From CAYMLQ01 sp964390795 (GTDB lineage Bacteria; Verrucomicrobiota; Kiritimatiellia; RFP12; UBA1067), in NCBI GenBank assembly GCA_964390795.1, contig CAYMLQ010000217.1, positions 1-9,961 of the forward strand: 9,961 nt of DNA, in the 5' to 3' direction. The notes below the pieces were generated by a model. It was not told where the DNA came from and did no database searches. It was given only the letters and a program-made list of their open reading frames with translations. The position numbers were made by a program, and so were the translations under genes. Positions 7,601 through 9,961 of this stretch are shown here, one piece after another. Position 1 is the stretch's first letter. Every line of letters starts with the position of its first letter.

Positions 7601-7951
7601 CGGCGTGAGTTCGGCCCTTGCGAGGGGTGTGTGCTGATGGTCACAGACGAGGCGCTTGAGGGCGTACGAGTGGAAGCGCCTGACTCCGTGAAACGCGGCG
7701 ACGCGTTGGCGTGTAGAATCGGCGTTGTGGACAAAGTGGGTCATCCGCTCGATGCGGTCGTGCCTGTCCGGGTCGAGATCAGCGACCCTTCAGGTTGCGA
7801 GGCGGAGGGGGACGGGTATTACGGCGCGAAAGACGGGCGATTGGAACTGACGCTCGACATCGCCCCCAATGATCGCGTCGGCCTCTGGCAGATCAGGGTT
7901 CGCGAACTCGCTTCCGGACTCGAAGCGGTTCGTTATTTCAGAGTCAACTAA
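4697..7951 (+). CDS. Large secreted LamG-domain protein with glycoside-hydrolase-like TIM barrel
   Basis: This 1084-aa exported protein probably binds and cleaves a polysaccharide. Residues 1-19 are a signal peptide with likely cleavage near AHG-QA. Residues about 42-250 form a LamG/concanavalin-like jelly roll (GLWTF, FTLEMWIKP, WCHVAFTYNG, LSIGDRVG, FPGYIAQVRL). About 270-350 is a beta-sandwich linker. About 355-760 resembles a GH42-like barrel: MPVVMWGVYG opens it, and the strand ends LLHTEV (E495) and YHGWES (E707) are candidate catalytic carboxylates by position only. About 760-870 resembles the GH42-type Rossmann-like domain (GYRMLVLMDCDVLT, FQKNGGVIVGDE). The C-terminus is a beta-rich domain (DPSG, GLWQIRVRE). 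GGGGAGG (4686-4692) precedes ATG 4697; ATG 4703 is an alternative start. I do not recognise a specific GH family. Confidence 0.7.
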   Translation: MRMGLFFILVSLVASAHGQAKPQLCEHWQQPYAGEDAAGAQVIGLWTFAEAKEASGKGMDATLHGAAVVPDARFGTCLESFCGYPVEDKRHAAVVANRPALTPKGAFTLEMWIKPKKELADYPEAFLADKKYVAHTDYQFTLGAADKGGQRRLNMRLGFGDDSESYVSDPAVYATGTWCHVAFTYNGAGEGRFFRDGAAQGGATRLGRGAVVAGSHPLSIGDRVGSLYHGFPGYIAQVRLCKGVLEFRAASVACYSDRDVFVRMEKVPPLSFALTNLRREALKGAEVSFSLDGAGVKRVAVPELASGASHPIAVPLDTALRAGTYALKARVSIPGATPYASEEVFPVTVVSRRPARMPVVMWGVYGADRVVKELPRLKEIGFTHCLGFGANCERVFEAGKPTSADAPEKVAEVKRMLNTALANDFGVIASLSPGHWAAEKKAFRRVDKSGRSSDAKPALCASFPEMRSLCYNVGASVAQTYGAFPAWQAALLHTEVRDGANVCWHEHDRAAYRQATGLDYPENAPGKSGVDGVKRKDFPADRVIADDDSTLRFLSWYWKEGDGWNRLNTELQRGLKSTGRSDVWTFHDPAARVASVYGSGGEADVISQWTYSYPDPIRIGVATDELFAMARGAAQPQRVMKMTQIIWYRSQTAPGAKGDDVAKAPLSPWEDTDPDAAFPTISPMHVREAFWTKMARPIQGIMYHGWESLVPVEDNRGSYRFTHPQTRHELRRLVKEVVEPLGPALMQVPDRPSDVAYLESFASQMFARRGTYGWGNGWSGDAYQMLLWARLQPAIVYDETVVRQGLDGYRMLVLMDCDVLTAGVVANVHAFQKNGGVIVGDERLCPAVKADIVVQSYTRTRKAGEDRAALLAKAAALRAALDGRYRGYCDSSSPDVVTRCRAYGKTDYLFAVNDQREFGDYVGQHGLVMENGLPSEAALSLSRKSGHMYDLVAGKELAVTAIGGSLTVRREFGPCEGCVLMVTDEALEGVRVEAPDSVKRGDALACRIGVVDKVGHPLDAVVPVRVEISDPSGCEAEGDGYYGAKDGRLELTLDIAPNDRVGLWQIRVRELASGLEAVRYFRVN

Positions 7952-7996
7952 GTTCACCCCTTTCCAATGGCTGCGCCAGCGCTTGATTTGGCAAGG

Positions 7997-8029
7997 CCGT
8001 TATGCGAAACTTTATCACGGATTTAACGG
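7997..8029 (+). promoter_or_regulatory. Inverted repeat overlapping the ribosome-binding site of the LarA-like gene
   Basis: CCGTTA (7997-8002) and TAACGG (8024-8029) are a perfect 6-base inverted repeat 21 bases apart in the 91-base spacer before the LarA-like gene. The right arm overlaps the GGAAAGG Shine-Dalgarno (8028-8034). It could be an operator half-site pair or a hairpin that masks the ribosome-binding site. A 6-base match can occur by chance, so this is tentative. No convincing promoter was found in the spacer. Confidence 0.25.
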
Positions 8030-8042
8030 AAAGGCTTTTTCA

Positions 8043-9320
8043 ATGTTGTACTTTGAGCGTGGCGCGGTGAGCGACGTGATCGATCGCGCGCAAATGAAGC
8101 GGGGGCTGTTCGAGGCGCTGGACAAACTCGGGCCGCGCCAGAAGGTGTTGGTGCTTCCCCCCGACTTCACCCGGTTCCACTCGCAGGCCGGGATTCTGAC
8201 GCAGTATGTCTGGGAGTATTACGGTGACAAGCTGGCGGCGGTGCTGCCCGCGCTGGGCACCCATTCGCCCATGACGGAGCATCAGATCCGCGAGATGTTC
8301 GGCGAGATGCCGCTTGCGCTCTTTCACCCGCATGACTGGCGCAACGATGTGGTGACGCTGGGCACGGTTCCGCCGTCGTACGTGAGCGAGGTCACCGAGG
8401 GCAAGCTGGATTTCGACTGGCCGGTGCAGGTGAACAAGCTGCTGGTCGAGGGCGGGTTCGACCTGATCCTTTCGCTCGGCCAGGTGGTGCCGCACGAAGT
8501 GATCGGCATGGCCAACTATAACAAGAACCTCTTCGTGGGCACGGGCGGCTCGGTGGCGATTAACCGCAGCCACTTCGTGGGCGCGGTGTACGGCATGGAG
8601 CGTATCATGGGCCGGGCCGACACGCCGGTCCGCAAGCTTTTCAATTACGGCACCGACCATTTCGGGCACCTGCTGCCTGAGCTGGTGTACGTGCAGACCG
8701 TGGTGGGCCGCGCGCAGGGCGGCGGCATGGCCGTGCGCGGGCTCTACGTGGGCTCGGACATCGAGGTCTTCAACCGCGCCGCGGCGCTGTCGCTCGACGT
8801 CAATTTCGAGATGGTGCCGAAGCCATTTCAGAAGTGCGTGGTCTATCTGGATCCTTCGGAGTTCAAGAGCACATGGCTCGGCAACAAGGCAATCTACCGC
8901 ACCCGCATGGCGATGGCAACCGGCGGCGAGCTGCTGATTCTCGCTCCCGGCGTCAAGGAGTTCGGAGAAGACGCGCAGATCGACGCCCAGATCCGCAAAT
9001 ACGGCTACTTCGGCACGGAGCGGACGCTGGCTGCGGTGAAGGCGAACGCCGACCTTCAGGCGAACCTCGGCGCGGCGGCGCATCTGATCCACGGTTCCTC
9101 CGAGGGCCGTTTCGGCATCACCTACGCGCCGGGACACCTCACGCGCGAAGAGATCGAGGGGGCGGGCTTCAAGTATGCCGACGTCAAGGCGATGATGGCG
9201 CGCTACAATCCTGACACTTTGAAAGACGGCGTCAACGTCATGCCCGACGGCGAAGAGATTTTCTACATCAGCAATCCCGCGATCGGCCTGTGGTCGGTGC
9301 GGGAGAGATTCACGGAATAA
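8043..9320 (+). CDS. LarA-family nickel-pincer racemase/epimerase (DUF2088), probable 2-hydroxyacid or aldonate C2 epimerase
   Basis: This 425-aa cytosolic protein matches the length of lactate racemase LarA. The family uses a nickel-pincer nucleotide to move a hydride at C2 of 2-hydroxyacids; known homologues include malate racemases and a D-gluconate 2-epimerase. The key LarA residues are present with matching spacing: R44 (DFTR) for R75, H74 (LGTH) for H108, H151 (VVPH) for H174, K161 for the cofactor-bound K184 (+10 in both), and H177 for the nickel ligand H200 (+26 in both). The usual FSGGAK around the lysine is MANYNK here, which marks a distinct subfamily. ATG 8043 has GGAAAGG (8028-8034) eight bases upstream; the frame is open earlier only inside the previous gene. 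The next gene is uxuB-like, favouring a sugar-acid substrate. The larB, larC and larE cofactor genes are not in the window. Confidence 0.82.
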   Translation: MLYFERGAVSDVIDRAQMKRGLFEALDKLGPRQKVLVLPPDFTRFHSQAGILTQYVWEYYGDKLAAVLPALGTHSPMTEHQIREMFGEMPLALFHPHDWRNDVVTLGTVPPSYVSEVTEGKLDFDWPVQVNKLLVEGGFDLILSLGQVVPHEVIGMANYNKNLFVGTGGSVAINRSHFVGAVYGMERIMGRADTPVRKLFNYGTDHFGHLLPELVYVQTVVGRAQGGGMAVRGLYVGSDIEVFNRAAALSLDVNFEMVPKPFQKCVVYLDPSEFKSTWLGNKAIYRTRMAMATGGELLILAPGVKEFGEDAQIDAQIRKYGYFGTERTLAAVKANADLQANLGAAAHLIHGSSEGRFGITYAPGHLTREEIEGAGFKYADVKAMMARYNPDTLKDGVNVMPDGEEIFYISNPAIGLWSVRERFTE

Positions 9321-9321
9321 T

Positions 9322-9402
9322 GGAATGTCGGAATATTGGAGTGTTGGAAGGAGATGCGGGCCTGCTCGCCATTTTTCCAGCATTTCACCATTCCTGTATT
9401 CC
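9322..9402 (+). repeat. Inverted pair of heptamer arrays forming a long intercistronic hairpin
   Basis: The left arm (9322-9349) reads GGAATGT, CGGAATA, TTGGAGT, GTTGGAA. The right arm (9375-9402), read on the - strand, is GGAATAC, AGGAATG, GTGAAAT, GCTGGAA, aligning unit by unit with no gap. Folded as RNA, 20 of 28 positions are Watson-Crick pairs and 5 more are G-U. The stem can extend by three further pairs to 9352/9372, closing on a loop of about 19 bases. It begins one base after the LarA-like stop codon and ends eight bases before the uxuB Shine-Dalgarno. No T-tract follows, so a processing, stability or translational role is more likely than termination. Confidence 0.8.
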
Positions 9403-9422
9403 CTCAAAAAAAGGAGCATCAT

Positions 9423-9961
9423 ATGGCAGTACCTTTCAAAGTCGATTTGAGCGGCAAAGTGGCGGTGGTGACCGGCGGCGGCGGCATCCTGTGCAGCGCG
9501 ATGGCCAAGGCCTTGGCCGAGTGCGGCGCGGCCGTGGCCGTGGCGGATCTGAAGCTGGAGAGCGCCCAGAAGGTCGCGGACGAGATCAACGCGGCGGGCG
9601 GCAAGGCGATGGCCGTGGCGTGCAACGCGCTGGATAAGGCGAGCCTCGAGGCTGCCAACGAGGCGGTCGAGAACGCGTTCGGGCCGGTCACGATCCTGAT
9701 CAACGGCGCGGGCGGCAACCATCCCAAGGGCACCACGGCGATGGAGTACCTGAATCCCGACGACCTGCTCAACGAGAGCCGCGACTTCGTGACGTTCTAC
9801 GACCTCGATCCCAAGGGCATCGAGTTCGTGTTCAACCTCAATTTTCTGGGCACGCTGCTGCCGTCGCAGGCCTTCACCAAGAAGATGGCGCTGGGCCGCT
9901 CGGGCGTGATCATCAACATCTCGTCGATGAACGCGTTCAAGCCGCTCACCAAGATCCCGGC
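9423..9961 (+). CDS. uxuB: D-mannonate oxidoreductase, SDR family (UxuB/YjmF type), 5' portion
   Basis: This is an SDR-fold NAD-dependent oxidoreductase that interconverts D-fructuronate and D-mannonate in hexuronate breakdown. Only 179 complete residues lie in the window; the gene runs off the right edge. Seen are the dinucleotide motif TGGGGILCS (17-25), D42 at the end of strand 2 (favours NAD over NADP), NGAGGNHPKGTT (94-105), FNLNFLGTLLPSQ (137-149) and NISSMNAFKPLTKIP (165-179), with S168 the likely catalytic serine. The catalytic YxxxK should begin just past the edge. The GNHPK and SSMNAFKPLTKIP segments are characteristic of the mannonate oxidoreductase branch rather than generic SDRs. 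AAGGAG (9411-9416) lies six bases before ATG. It follows the LarA-like gene, and the two look like one operon. Confidence 0.85.
   Translation, partial: MAVPFKVDLSGKVAVVTGGGGILCSAMAKALAECGAAVAVADLKLESAQKVADEINAAGGKAMAVACNALDKASLEAANEAVENAFGPVTILINGAGGNHPKGTTAMEYLNPDDLLNESRDFVTFYDLDPKGIEFVFNLNFLGTLLPSQAFTKKMALGRSGVIINISSMNAFKPLTKIP

Noticed and set aside
7869..8042. Upstream extension of the LarA-like protein
   Set aside because: The extra 58 codons overlap the end of the preceding gene and do not resemble LarA; ATG 8043 has a Shine-Dalgarno and gives the family length.
8040..9722. A very long open frame on the - strand spanning the LarA-like gene and the start of uxuB
   Set aside because: It is rich in His, Arg and Ala with no family signature, and lies antisense to two genes with clear motifs and ribosome-binding sites. 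It follows from the codon bias of GC-rich DNA.

Overview
The window is GC-rich bacterial DNA and every gene that can be supported lies on the + strand. It reads like a free-living or gut heterotroph, most plausibly of the Verrucomicrobiota/Lentisphaerota/Kiritimatiellota side of the PVC group. That placement is an inference: it rests on a large secreted LamG plus glycosidase-like protein, a sugar-acid gene pair, and intergenic heptamer-repeat arrays. No rRNA, tRNA, CRISPR array or insertion sequence is visible.

Layout. (1) 1-224: the C-terminal tail of an OppC/DppC-type peptide ABC-transporter permease. (2) 239-343: a degenerate tandem array of 7-base units that runs up to the next gene and supplies its Shine-Dalgarno sequence. 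(3) 348-1328: a short lysine 2,3-aminomutase-type radical SAM enzyme. (4) 1339-3763: a thiamine (HMP branch) operon, made of a candidate promoter, a TPP riboswitch, an intrinsic terminator, thiD, a second heptamer array in the opposite orientation, and thiC. (5) 3783-4631: a secreted endonuclease/exonuclease/phosphatase-fold protein only 19 bases after thiC. (6) 4697-7951: a 1084-residue exported LamG plus TIM-barrel-like protein. (7) 8043-9320: a LarA-family (nickel-pincer racemase/epimerase) protein. (8) 9322-9402: a long imperfect hairpin built from two heptamer arrays facing each other. (9) 9423-end: the N-terminal half of a UxuB-type D-mannonate oxidoreductase (SDR family).

How the genes may work together. 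thiD and thiC make and phosphorylate the pyrimidine half of thiamine, and the riboswitch probably shuts both off when TPP is abundant. The 3' part looks like carbohydrate use: a secreted glycan-active protein, then an intracellular pair that could interconvert hexonates. A LarA-type C2 epimerase beside a D-mannonate oxidoreductase suggests a nickel-dependent link between the gluconate and fructuronate/mannonate pools. This is inferred from family, conserved catalytic residues and adjacency, and has not been shown.

The most unusual DNA-level feature is a set of heptamer-period repeats at three intergenic places. Two are in opposite orientations next to start codons. The third is folded into a potential 31-position RNA stem between the LarA-like gene and uxuB.
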